Below are positions 27,014-36,600 of a stretch of DNA of 64,000 nt, in pieces. The notes below the pieces were generated by a model. That model was given only the letters and a program-made list of their open reading frames with translations. It had not been told where the DNA came from and did no database searches. Each line of letters opens with the position of its first letter. The first letter of the stretch is position 1. The position numbers and the translations under genes were made by a program. Origin of the DNA: Draconibacterium sediminis (lineage in GTDB: Bacteria > Bacteroidota > Bacteroidia > Bacteroidales > Prolixibacteraceae); the NCBI RefSeq assembly GCF_000949475.1, contig NZ_JRHC01000001.1, positions 1,798,001 through 1,862,000 of the forward strand, given 5' to 3'.

Positions 27014-30000
27014 TCAGAATATTAAGTCGATTCCGAGCATAACTGATTTAATTGGAGGATATTCAGTTCCGTTGGAAGTTGAAAGTTCAGGATCCCACAA
27101 TTTGAAATCAGAAAATGTTAACAGGTTATTTCCGTTGATGTAAATACGACATGCTTTAAACATATCTTTTTTTACCGATGCAGGAATGTTGTACCCGATT
27201 TCAATTTGTTTCAAACGCAGGAAGCTCATATCCTTTTTCCACCAGGTAGAATTTGCGTTGTTGTTGTAATTTGTAGCATACGACAAACGTGGATAGAAAA
27301 CATCTTGCGATGGATTTTCTTCAGTCCAGCGATCAGTATAGTTGGTGAAGATATTTCCCTGAATACCCTGTCCTGATCCCGGAATAAAGTACTCACTTTC
27401 GTCGCCAATAAAGCGGTAGGTGTCTCCAACTCCCTGGAAGAATACACTAAAATCGAAGCCATGTAACGAAATGTTTCCGCCAAATCCGTAAACCATTCGC
27501 GGGTCGTTGGTTCCACCAACATAACCTTTGTCTTTTGAATTGATTACGCCGTCTTCGTTCCAGTCAAGAATTTTAATGTCACCGGGACGAACTTCAGCCA
27601 GTTCGTTTTGGGGTAGTTCAGGCAGCAGGTTCCCTGAAGCATCAAAGTCTTCTGCTGTATACAACCCGATTGCCTCATAACCGTACAGTTCGTTTATTGA
27701 ATGGCCGGTAATATCCTGGTGGGTTCCTTGTTGCCCTGCCGGAACATCAAATTCCAGAATTTCGTTTTTGGCATAACTTACGTTGGCAAAAAACGAGATA
27801 TCGGCCTGGTTTATTTTTTTATTGTAAGTAATTGCAGCTTCACCCCCCTGGTTTTTCACTTTTCCGAAGTTGGCATAAGGAGTGCTTAGCAAACCTGCCT
27901 GTGTTGGAATGGTGCGTCGTTGCATAAAAATATTGTCGCGGTATTCATGAAATGCATCCAGTTGAATACGTAATGCAGATTTAATACTGAATTCAATACC
28001 AACGTTCTTTTTTGTTACCGTTTCCCAGGTCAGGTTATTTACACCTATATCACCCTCGGTAACTCCTGTTTTGTTGTAGTCGGCAGAGTTCCCCCAAGCG
28101 TAACCCGGGGCATTGGTATTCATTGTGGTTAAGTAGGCAAAGCGTCTGGCAGATCCGATCTGGTCGTTTCCGGCCTGACCCCACGATGCACGGATTTTCA
28201 GGAAATCAATCGTTTCTTTCATGCCTGCCCAGAAATTCTCTTCAGACACCAACCATCCCAATGCAAACGATGGGAAGAATCCGTATCGTTGTCCTTTGGC
28301 AAAGTTTTCCGATCCGTTATATCCGAAGTTAAATTCTCCTACATATTTATTTTTGAACGAATAGGTAGCACGGCCTGCAATACCCTGGTTACGGTAGGGT
28401 TGAATGCCTCCGTCGTCGTAACTACGCTGGTTAAATAATAGTAAGCCAGATAGGTTGTGGGCTTCGTTAAAAGTATGGTCGTAATTCAGAATCCATTCCA
28501 GGTAAGTTTGGTTGTTTCCATAATCACTTCCTTCTTCGTAGTTCAAAAACTCAGAACCTGAACTTAATAAGGTCAGCTCCAATTCCCCTTCATCATCGCG
28601 CGTTGTGGCCGGAAGATAGTAAGTTGGATTTTTACTACGGGTTAACGAGCTATAGCTGTAGTTATCGAAAGAAAAAGACAGTTTTGTGCTTAAGCCTTCA
28701 GTAAGAAAATCCAGTTTTTGCTCTATGGCAAACAGCGATTCCAGTTTACTGCTGGTATAAACGCCATATCCATACTGGGTAAGGTAAGCCCATGGGTTTA
28801 CCCTTGAACTGCGTACCGGAATTTTTCCATCGGCATAAATGGCCGGGTGTACCATTGGCGGCGTGTCAAAAGCATAGTCCCATACGGTATTTGTTCCGTT
28901 CGACTGTTTGCGTAGTTTTTGCAGGTAACCCCCAACGCTCAGTCGCATTGATGTTGTTTTTGTCAGGTTCAAATCTACATTCGAACGCAGGTTGTAACGT
29001 GTTAAGCCTGTGCTGGTATCGTACGAAAGCGAATTGTCTCTTTTCATGATACCATCCTCATTATACGCCGAGGCAGTGAGGTTATAACGTAACATGGCCG
29101 AGCCACCGTTTACATTCAGGTTTGCCCGGGTGTTGTAGGCATGATCTTTCGAAATAGCCTTTATCCAATCCACATTCGGATACAATTCCGGATCGTATCC
29201 GCTACGGGTACGGTCAATCGCCAGTTGCTCGTAATACGGAACTTTAAATTCTTCGGCAGCCAAATCGTTTAGCAGTTGCATATGATCGGCAGCGCCAATA
29301 AACTCAGGCATTTGTGTTGGAGCAGTTACAGCATGTTCAACCCGAACATTTACCACTGGTTTCTGAATTTTTCCGCGTTTGGTATTTACGATAATAACAC
29401 CGTTTGCCCCGCGTACACCGTACATGGCACTTGCTGCAGCATCTTTAAGTATCGAAAATGATTCGATCTCTGAAATATCCAGATCATCCAGCGAACGTTG
29501 AACACCATCAACCAATACCAGTGGATTGGTACTTCCCGAAAAGGACGAAATACCACGAATCCAGAAATTGGACTGGTTGTACCCCGGTTCGCCCGAACGG
29601 GTTACTGCAATTACACCGGCCAGTTTTCCGGCCAAAGTATTTGAAATATTTTTTGATGAACTAATCTGTAATTCTCCCGGGTTGATGTTTTGAATAGCAC
29701 CAACTACTGAAGCCTTTTTCTGTGTACCGTAACCAACTACCATTACTTCATCCAGGTCGGTGGTTGCTTCTTCCAAAACAATGTCGCGAGGAACTTCATT
29801 AACAGGAATTTCCTGGTTTTGCATTCCGATAAAAGAAAAAGTTAATACCGCATCTTCCGGGGCATTTATAGTATAAATACCATCTACATTTGTAATCGTT
29901 CCGTTAGAAGTACCTTTGATAACCACAGAAACTCCCGGCAGGGGAAGTCCCTTGCTATCGATAATTCGCCCACTAACAGGTTTTTGATCCTGTTCCGCAG

Positions 30001-30391
30001 GCTCTTCTTCCTTTGTCTCTTTTACGGGAACCAGAACAATTTGCCGGTCGATTATTTTATAGGTCAAATTAGTGTTGGCCAATACTTGTTCCAGAATTTC
30101 ATCCACCGAAGATTGATCAGCAATCACATCGATTTTTCTTTCCAGATCAACCTGACTGTCCCTGTAAAAGATGTTAAACTCGCTCTGGTCCTGAATTTTC
30201 TCAAAAACCTGTTTTACGGTTACATCCCTTAACATGAACGAAAATTTGGCACTTTGAGAATAAGTAGTGTTGGCAAAAACACTGCTCATTCCAACGAGCA
30301 AAAGAAAGATTGTAATCCTCATAATCCGAAGAAATTGGGTGCCTCCTTTGCCCAAAGAGCAATAGGGATACCTCGTTTTACTTTTTTTCAT
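27014..30391 (-). CDS. susC: SusC/RagA TonB-dependent transporter with STN signalling domain
   Basis: The outer-membrane beta-barrel that imports oligosaccharides using TonB energy. I place the start at 30391 (MKKSKTRYPY), which gives a normal signal peptide; the open frame extends 28 codons further upstream. After the signal come an STN domain (VTVKQVFEKIQDQSEF, about residues 50-115), a carboxypeptidase-regulatory-like domain (PVSGRIIDSKGLPLPGVSV), the TonB box region (DEVMVVGYGTQKK), the plug (LVLVDGVQRSLDDLDISEIE, SAMYGVRGANGVIIV) and the barrel, ending with ...MLGIDLIF. The STN domain couples transport to the FecR/ECF pair encoded immediately upstream, so the locus is probably induced by its own substrate. 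Confidence 0.94.
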   Translation of the reverse strand: MKKSKTRYPYCSLGKGGTQFLRIMRITIFLLLVGMSSVFANTTYSQSAKFSFMLRDVTVKQVFEKIQDQSEFNIFYRDSQVDLERKIDVIADQSSVDEILEQVLANTNLTYKIIDRQIVLVPVKETKEEEPAEQDQKPVSGRIIDSKGLPLPGVSVVIKGTSNGTITNVDGIYTINAPEDAVLTFSFIGMQNQEIPVNEVPRDIVLEEATTDLDEVMVVGYGTQKKASVVGAIQNINPGELQISSSKNISNTLAGKLAGVIAVTRSGEPGYNQSNFWIRGISSFSGSTNPLVLVDGVQRSLDDLDISEIESFSILKDAAASAMYGVRGANGVIIVNTKRGKIQKPVVNVRVEHAVTAPTQMPEFIGAADHMQLLNDLAAEEFKVPYYEQLAIDRTRSGYDPELYPNVDWIKAISKDHAYNTRANLNVNGGSAMLRYNLTASAYNEDGIMKRDNSLSYDTSTGLTRYNLRSNVDLNLTKTTSMRLSVGGYLQKLRKQSNGTNTVWDYAFDTPPMVHPAIYADGKIPVRSSRVNPWAYLTQYGYGVYTSSKLESLFAIEQKLDFLTEGLSTKLSFSFDNYSYSSLTRSKNPTYYLPATTRDDEGELELTLLSSGSEFLNYEEGSDYGNNQTYLEWILNYDHTFNEAHNLSGLLLFNQRSYDDGGIQPYRNQGIAGRATYSFKNKYVGEFNFGYNGSENFAKGQRYGFFPSFALGWLVSEENFWAGMKETIDFLKIRASWGQAGNDQIGSARRFAYLTTMNTNAPGYAWGNSADYNKTGVTEGDIGVNNLTWETVTKKNVGIEFSIKSALRIQLDAFHEYRDNIFMQRRTIPTQAGLLSTPYANFGKVKNQGGEAAITYNKKINQADISFFANVSYAKNEILEFDVPAGQQGTHQDITGHSINELYGYEAIGLYTAEDFDASGNLLPELPQNELAEVRPGDIKILDWNEDGVINSKDKGYVGGTNDPRMVYGFGGNISLHGFDFSVFFQGVGDTYRFIGDESEYFIPGSGQGIQGNIFTNYTDRWTEENPSQDVFYPRLSYATNYNNNANSTWWKKDMSFLRLKQIEIGYNIPASVKKDMFKACRIYINGNNLLTFSDFKLWDPELSTSNGTEYPPIKSVMLGIDLIF

Positions 30392-30420
30392 AAATTTGTT
30401 TGATTTATAAATTTTAAAAT

Positions 30421-30440
30421 ACATTGCCTGGCAGCAATGT
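30421..30440 (-). promoter_or_regulatory. Small hairpin in the fecR-susC leader
   Basis: A 7-bp perfect stem with a 6-base loop, 30 bases upstream of the chosen susC start on the minus strand. Together with the larger hairpin at 30455-30484 it makes a structured leader. Role unknown. Confidence 0.45.
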
Positions 30441-30454
30441 TGATTAATTTTTAC

Positions 30455-30484
30455 AGCCTGCAGATGTTCCAGCATCTGCAGGCT
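30455..30484 (-). promoter_or_regulatory. Large hairpin in the fecR-susC leader
   Basis: A 12-bp perfect stem (30455-30466 with 30473-30484) and 6-base loop between fecR and susC. A T-rich run follows only on the plus strand, where no gene needs it, so in the minus transcript it is more likely a leader structure, RNA-processing site or attenuator separating low fecR from high susC expression. Confidence 0.55.
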
Positions 30485-30530
30485 TTCTCATTTTTTTAAG
30501 ACAAAAACAAGTGGTTTTACATAGGCTTAA

Positions 30531-31697
30531 CTAGTTTAGATTTATGATTAGCTTATTGTTTTCTCTATTTAGTTTAATCTGAGTGGTTTCAGCTATAATA
30601 TTCAGCACCTCTTCTGCGGTGTTTCTTAGGTTTAAATTTCCAGAGAATGTTTCCTTGCCAATGGTCGCATTTTGTAATTCGATATCAACATTGTAATAGC
30701 GCGATATTTTTTTAAGAATGGTTTCAAGTGGCTCTTTTTCAAGAATCAGGTAGCCATCGCGCCACGATAAATAGTTTTTTACATCAACCTGGCTTTCCTC
30801 AAAACGTTCCGTGTTGTTGTTGTAAACAATTCGTGTTCCGGGTAAAATTGTTCTTTTCTCGTTATTAAACAATGTATTGTTATTCGAACTGATTTCTATT
30901 TTTCCTTCCGCCAGAACAGTACCGCTATTGTTATCATCTTCGTAGGCGTTTACATTAAAAACTGTTCCCAATACCTTGATTTTGAAATCTTTGGTATTTA
31001 CATAGAACGGTTTGTTATCAATATGTGCAACATTAAAAATGGCTTCACCATCAATGTATACTTCGCGTTTGTTGCCTGTATTCGTTGCCGGGTATACCAA
31101 TTTCGATCCTGAATTCAGCCATACTTTCGATCCGTCGGCAAGGGTAATTTGTGTACGTTTTCCGTAGGGAACAACCAGCGTGTTAAAAACAGGCTTTTTG
31201 TTTTCTAACGATTGCGTAATTTTTTGAGTAGAATCGATGGTAATATTCTCTCCTTTTGCGTCGTACAAAATCTTCGATTCTTCCTCGGCAATTAAAACCT
31301 GGCGGCCATCCTGAAGTATAAGTTGTGTTGCAGTATCGGGTTGCGAGAGTTGCATGGTTTCAACCAAAATGTCGAAGTCGCTTGTATCAACTGTGCGTTG
31401 TACCTGCCACACCGAAAACATAACAATAAGAAATGAGGCGGCCACGGCCCAGCGCGCAAGTGTTTTTTTCCGCTTATCCTGCTGAATTGAAGAACGGAGC
31501 TGCGCCCGGACATTTTCTTTATCCTGAGATGAGGGAGTTTTTTTATAAGAAGTCAGAAAGGAATAAATAGTGCTGGCCAACTCTAATTCCTCAGTTTCCG
31601 ATTCTTTTTTATTTTCAATTTTTTCAACGGTCGAATCGATACTGAATTTTTCATCAGCCAAAATATCGTATGCCTTTTTTACTTCGTTGTTCTCCAT
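30531..31697 (-). CDS. FecR family anti-sigma factor
   Basis: A 388-residue inner-membrane regulator. The N-terminal cytoplasmic portion (about 1-80) should bind the ECF sigma factor, a single membrane helix follows (about 82-98, WAVAASFLIVMF), and the periplasmic part holds the FecR domain (VVPYGKRTQITLADGSKVWLNSGSKLVYP, split here as consecutive blocks of that domain) and a C-terminal DUF4974-like domain (LETILKKISRYYNVDIEL). It senses the STN domain of SusC and releases the sigma factor when substrate is imported. It lies 82 bases downstream of the sigma gene on the same strand, so the two form an operon leading into susCD. Confidence 0.92.
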   Translation of the reverse strand: MENNEVKKAYDILADEKFSIDSTVEKIENKKESETEELELASTIYSFLTSYKKTPSSQDKENVRAQLRSSIQQDKRKKTLARWAVAASFLIVMFSVWQVQRTVDTSDFDILVETMQLSQPDTATQLILQDGRQVLIAEEESKILYDAKGENITIDSTQKITQSLENKKPVFNTLVVPYGKRTQITLADGSKVWLNSGSKLVYPATNTGNKREVYIDGEAIFNVAHIDNKPFYVNTKDFKIKVLGTVFNVNAYEDDNNSGTVLAEGKIEISSNNNTLFNNEKRTILPGTRIVYNNNTERFEESQVDVKNYLSWRDGYLILEKEPLETILKKISRYYNVDIELQNATIGKETFSGNLNLRNTAEEVLNIIAETTQIKLNRENNKLIINLN

Positions 31698-31779
31698 TAT
31701 AGTTTCAATCTACACCTACATAAAGTGAGTGGAAGTAAAAACATAGACAAAAAAAATAAAAAAAATTTGTCTGCCCGGT

Positions 31780-32385
31780 CTAAATCCGGTTTCTAAGCAT
31801 GAAAAACAGTAGTATGGAGTTACTCGTTTTGCCTTTTTTTATGGCTTTGCGTAACTCTTTTAATGTTCTGTATATCATTGTTCTGGCCGATTCAACCGAG
31901 ATGTTTAAAGTATCGGCAATTTGGGGGTAACTTAAGTTGTGCTCAAATTTTAGAGATAATGCTTCACGTTGTTTTTTTGTCAGTTTTTTCATGACATCGG
32001 CAAGTGCCTTGAAATTTTCTTTTTTTGTTTCGTCGGCTATAATTTCATCCTCCAGTGATACTACCGGGGTGTCGTTCAAATGCAATAGTTGCTCATCGTG
32101 CAGAAGCGTATTTCTTTTTGTTCCTTCTTTGTGTAATAACCGTCTTAGCGAACGTAACAGGTAATACTGAATGTTATCTGTTGAAGAAAGTGTTTTGCGG
32201 TATTTGTAAAGATTTAGAAAAAGGTCGTGGATGCAGTCTTTTATAAAATCCTGGTCTTTCGAAAAATTCAGGGCATACGAGTACAGTTCGTTAAAATACT
32301 GGTCGTAGATACGGTAAAACGCATCATCGTCACCATTCTTAAAACGCTCCCAAAGAAAATATGAAGGATTTTCTTTATTCGCCAT
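31780..32385 (-). CDS. ECF-type RNA polymerase sigma factor
   Basis: A 201-residue sigma-70 family protein of the extracytoplasmic-function type. Region 2 spans about residues 10-75 (FYRIYDQYFNELYSYAL, DFIKDCIHDLFLNLYKY) and region 4 about 128-185 (LTKKQREALSLKFEH, YPQIADTLNISVESARTMIYR). It directs transcription of the PUL on release from the FecR protein encoded next. It is longer than a minimal ECF factor by a short basic, hydrophobic tail. The gene is the first of the minus-strand PUL. Short direct repeats precede the start codon. Confidence 0.92.
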   Translation of the reverse strand: MANKENPSYFLWERFKNGDDDAFYRIYDQYFNELYSYALNFSKDQDFIKDCIHDLFLNLYKYRKTLSSTDNIQYYLLRSLRRLLHKEGTKRNTLLHDEQLLHLNDTPVVSLEDEIIADETKKENFKALADVMKKLTKKQREALSLKFEHNLSYPQIADTLNISVESARTMIYRTLKELRKAIKKGKTSNSILLFFMLRNRI

Positions 32386-32672
32386 CTGTCCCTAAAATGT
32401 AATTGTCCCTCTAAAATATGGTGCGAATATACATAAAATGATATTCCGACCTCATTATTATAGTTTTACATGTTTGGTGGCATTGTTTTTTATGGACATG
32501 CACACTTTTATTTAGAGTCGTCTTTTCTATCTCACTATCGTTTTTCACGATTTAAGGTCCAATTTAAAACAAAGGGTGTGGGCTTTTGGTTTTTTATTTT
32601 TCTGAATCAATCAGAACTAAAAAAATAGAACGATCCGGAATGATAAACTTATGGCGTTGTATATTTCTGCAG
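32386..32672. other. AT-rich upstream region of the PUL sigma gene
   Basis: A 287-base spacer between the GntR gene stop and the sigma start, both minus strand. Next to the sigma start there are two imperfect copies of a short unit (minus-strand ATTTTAG-GGACA type, about 32386-32397 and 32403-32418). The PUL promoter should be here, but I cannot define its boxes. Confidence 0.4.
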
Positions 32673-33404
32673 CTATTTCCGCTCACTCTCCACCGAAAAT
32701 ACAAAACTATCGCCACGGTAGTATCCCAGGTTGAATTCGATCGGGCGTTTGTTCTCGTCGTACACCAACCGGCGCCGAAAAAGAACAGGGTCATCGTTCG
32801 GAATATTTAGCTTTTTACACAAAAAGGGTGTTGCTTTTATGGCGCTAATCTCTTCGTACGAAAGTGATGCTTTTACTCCGTATTTTTTTTCCAGGATTTC
32901 ATACAATGGATTGGCAAAATTTTCATCGCTGCTAATACCCAGTTCCGGGTTGAAATAGGAGATGAAGTAAACAAAAGGAAAGTCTTTTTTTCCGCGCAAC
33001 CGTTCTAAGGTCAGCACTTGTTGGTCGGGTTGCAAATTAAAAAACGAAGATACTTCGTTGCCGGCAGTTTGCCAACTTACATGAAGTTCAAAATTCTGAA
33101 CCTGAATTCCCAGTGCCTGCATTTCCTGCGAGAAACTATACCAGTTTTTTGCCCGCCCCGATATGCCTTTCGCAGCCACTTTTGTGCCATATCCTTTCTT
33201 TCTGATGAGTAATCCTTCGTAAACCAGTTTGTTAATCGCCTGGCGTAAAGTATTTCTCGAAATATTGAGTTGTTTTGACAGGTCGACTTCGTTAGGAAGC
33301 AATTTCCCCTTTTGGTATTCTTCCCTTTGTATCATTTCCCGAAGAAGCGCTTCAGCTTGTATATGTAGTGGTGTTTGACTCTTATGATCTATGTTCAACT
33401 TCAT
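32673..33404 (-). CDS. GntR family (HutC-type, UTRA domain) transcriptional regulator
   Basis: A DNA-binding repressor of about 243 residues. I choose the ATG at 33404 (MKLNIDHKS); the frame extends 21 codons upstream but those residues are not GntR-like. The winged helix-turn-helix occupies about residues 8-75 (LRQAINKLVYEGLLIRKKGYG). The UTRA ligand domain follows (about 95-240), with the ERLRGKKDFPFVYF and RPIEFNLGYYRGDSF strands. UTRA regulators sense sugars or sugar phosphates. The gene is divergent from the GH92/mannose operon starting at 33632, so control of that operon by a mannose-related ligand is a strong inference. Candidate operator half-sites occur in the shared intergenic region. 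Confidence 0.9.
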   Translation of the reverse strand: MKLNIDHKSQTPLHIQAEALLREMIQREEYQKGKLLPNEVDLSKQLNISRNTLRQAINKLVYEGLLIRKKGYGTKVAAKGISGRAKNWYSFSQEMQALGIQVQNFELHVSWQTAGNEVSSFFNLQPDQQVLTLERLRGKKDFPFVYFISYFNPELGISSDENFANPLYEILEKKYGVKASLSYEEISAIKATPFLCKKLNIPNDDPVLFRRRLVYDENKRPIEFNLGYYRGDSFVFSVESERK

Positions 33405-33523
33405 GTTTATACATTTATCTGCGCCCAAAGATACGCTAAACACAATAAAATAAAATATATTCCTCAATATTTTAAGTTTTTAAAAATATGTATATGTTTG
33501 CACAAGAATTTAAATGTATGAAC
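33405..33523. promoter_or_regulatory. Divergent control region with candidate GntR operator sites
   Basis: The 227-base divergent gap holds two nearly identical, oppositely oriented 13-mers: TAAATGTATGAAC at 33511-33523 and its inverted form GTTTATACATTTA at 33405-33417 (12 of 13 match). A TATGTTTG at 33493-33500 matches the Bacteroidota -7 consensus TAnnTTTG for the plus-strand operon, but no good -33 box is visible. Operator function is inference from position and symmetry. Confidence 0.45.
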
Positions 33524-33631
33524 ATATGAAATTCGCAATTGTAAGTTACCTGATCATTTTTGGCCACATAAAATGACGGATTGTAGTAACTTGTAGTTTT
33601 TCGGAACTACGCGATTTTAATCTAAACCACT

Positions 33632-36600
33632 ATGTACAAATTACTAAAATACTTGCTGGGGATTCTGTTCATTTTTAACGGAAATATTTATTCTGAAGTT
33701 GTTTGGGAGATCGGAACAAGCAACAATTCTTCGGCAGATCTTGCCCTTGGTCCATCGGATTACAAGAATTTTTTGAGTAATGATTTTGGATTTGAAGACC
33801 GCTATTATTTAATTGGCGAATCATCTCCAAAAACAGATTTTCCCTATGTGTTGCCCGGACCGAATGATACCTGGGGCGGAACCTGGGGAACTGCAGGTTG
33901 GCGTACGCATGAAGTAAATATTTTGTTTGGCATAAAAGACTTGCCTGCCGGAAAATGGAAATTGGTTATCGATTTGATTGATTCCAACCCCGATAAGTCG
34001 CTGGTGAAGGTTAAAATAAACGATCAGTCGGCAAAATTCCGTTTAAAAGGAAAGTCGAATGAATCGATTGATGGTACTATTGATCAAGGTGCCGAAAACA
34101 TTCTGGAAATCCCGGTTGATGAGGGAATTATAAAAGAGGGCGGAAACTCCGTTATCATAACCATTCTGGAAGGTTCGTGGATTGTTTTTGACGCCATCAG
34201 AATGGAAGGCCCGAAAGGAGTGGTGCTTTATAAAAATAAGGCAGGTTTTGTGAGGAATGTGGAAGCTGCTGACTACGAAATAGCAAAAGGGGATACCAAT
34301 TTTCAGCCGCTGTTGGTTGATGTTGAGCATCTTTCAGGTTCTCCTGTTTTGCAGGTGCATTTGGATGAACGGGCGATGTACTCAACTCAGCTGGATACCG
34401 GTCGCTACCAGTTAGAGGTTCCAATGCCGGCGGTTTCAAAAGAAAAACGAAGCAATTATAAGATATTGATTGATGGTGAAGAGGTGCAGACGGGCGAAAT
34501 AGTGCGGGCATCGCAGCAATTGCAAACACTGGCTGATTATGTGGATACAAGAATCGGCACGGCGCATTCGCGTTGGATGATCGCTCCCGGCCCGTGGATG
34601 CCTTTTAGTATGGTAAAAATCAGCCCCGATAATCAGAATTCGGGATGGCAGGCCGGTTATCAGCCTACTTTCGAATCGCTAGGTTGTTTTAGTCATATTC
34701 ACGAATGGACAATGGCCGGGTTGGGAATGATACCCACCAATGGCGAACTGCAAATTCAGGTGGGCGACCAGTTTGAGCCTGATTCGGGCTATCGGTCGCG
34801 CATTGATAAATCTACTGAAGAATCGCCGCTCGGCTATTACAAGGTGTTTCTTACCGATACCAAAATAGAAGCAGAAGTAACCGCTACCACGCGCTGTAGT
34901 TTTCAGCGTTACACTTTCCCGAAGGAGCAGGACGGGCGCGTGATGATTGATCTGCACATTCCGGCAGAATATGATTATTTACTGAAGGAGGTGGGAATTA
35001 AGCAGGTGAATGCAACCCGTATTGAAGGGAGAAGTCACCAGATATCGCCAAGGCCAACCGTGTGGAGTAACGACGCTGATCAGGAATACACCGTTAATTT
35101 TGTTATTGAGTTCGATCAGCCGATTAAGAAATTTGGAGGTTGGAAGAATGACGAAATTTTCGACTCGAAGATTATTTCCGGGAAAGATTTAAAAGATGCT
35201 GGAGTGTATGTAGAGTTCGATACAAAAAAGTCGAATGTGGTTCAGGTGCGAACCGGTATTTCGCTGGTAAGTATTCAAAATGCTGCAGAAAACCTTGAAA
35301 CTGAAATTACAAAACCGTTTGGCTGGAGTTATGGGGCGGTTGTGGAAAATCAGAAAGAGGTTTGGAACAGCTACTTGTCGCGCATTCAGATCGAAACAGA
35401 TAATCGCCTGGAGAAAGTTCGTTTTTACAGCAACTTTTATCGCTCGATGTGCCGAAATACGTGGAGTGATGTAAACGGAGAATGGATTGCCCCGGATGAG
35501 ACAAAACAAAAATTTTCAAATCCCAATCACCTGGCATTGGGCTGCGATGCCTTTTGGAATACATTCTGGAATTTGAACCAATTCTGGAACCTGGTAACGC
35601 CTGAATGGTCGTCGAAATGGGTAAACTCGCAACTGGCCATGTACGACGTAAACGGCTGGCTGGCAAAAGGACCGGCCGGAATGGAATATATCCCGGTTAT
35701 GGTTGCCGAGCACGAAATTCCGCAAATGGTGTCGGCCTGGCAAATGGGAATTCGTGATTTTGATGCGGAAAAAGCATTTGAAGCAATGAAAAAAATGCAG
35801 ACCACGCCTGCAACACAGGTAGCCGGGGGCTTTGCCGGAAATCGCGATCTGGTGGCCTACATGAAATACCAATACGTTCCTTCCGATTTAGGGCGTTTCT
35901 CCAATACGCTCGAATATTCGTACGACGATTGGTGCCTGGGGCAGTTTGCAAAAGTTTTAGGAAAGGACGATGATTATAATATTTTTAACGACCGTGGAAG
36001 CTGGTGGAAAAATGCTTTTAATACCGAAACCGGTTATGCTCAGATGCGCTATAGCACAGGCGATTTTGAAGATCCGTTTGATCCTTTCCAAACCGGCCGC
36101 AATCATCATTATGTAGAAGGAAATGCCTGGCAGTTGAGCTACTTTGTGCCACAAGATGTTCCTGAATTGGCGAACTTTATTGGTGCCGACAAATTTGTTG
36201 AACGCCTGAACTGGGGCTTCGAAGCCAGCGAACCTTTGCGGTATAATGCACCAAACGATCAGTATTGGGATTACCCGGTGGTTCAGGGAAATCAGCAGTC
36301 GATGCACTTCGCATTTCTTTTTAACTGGGTCGGAAAGCCTTGGTTAACACAACGCTGGAGCCGCTCAATTATTGAAAAATATTATGGAACAGGCACTGCA
36401 AATGCTTACCTCGGCGACGAAGACCAGGGGCAAATGAGTGCCTGGTTGGTAATGGCCTCCATTGGCTTGTTTCAAACCGATGGTGGTTGCCGAACAGAGC
36501 CGGTTTACGAAATTGCCAGCCCTCTGTACGAAAAAATCGTTATTGATTTGGGCGAACGTTATGGCCGGGGAGAGAAGTTCGAAATAATTGCAAAAAATGC

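Noticed and set aside
30455-30484. Hairpin read as a plus-strand intrinsic terminator because a T-run follows
   Set aside because: No plus-strand gene lies upstream for at least several kilobases; the transcribed strand here is minus.
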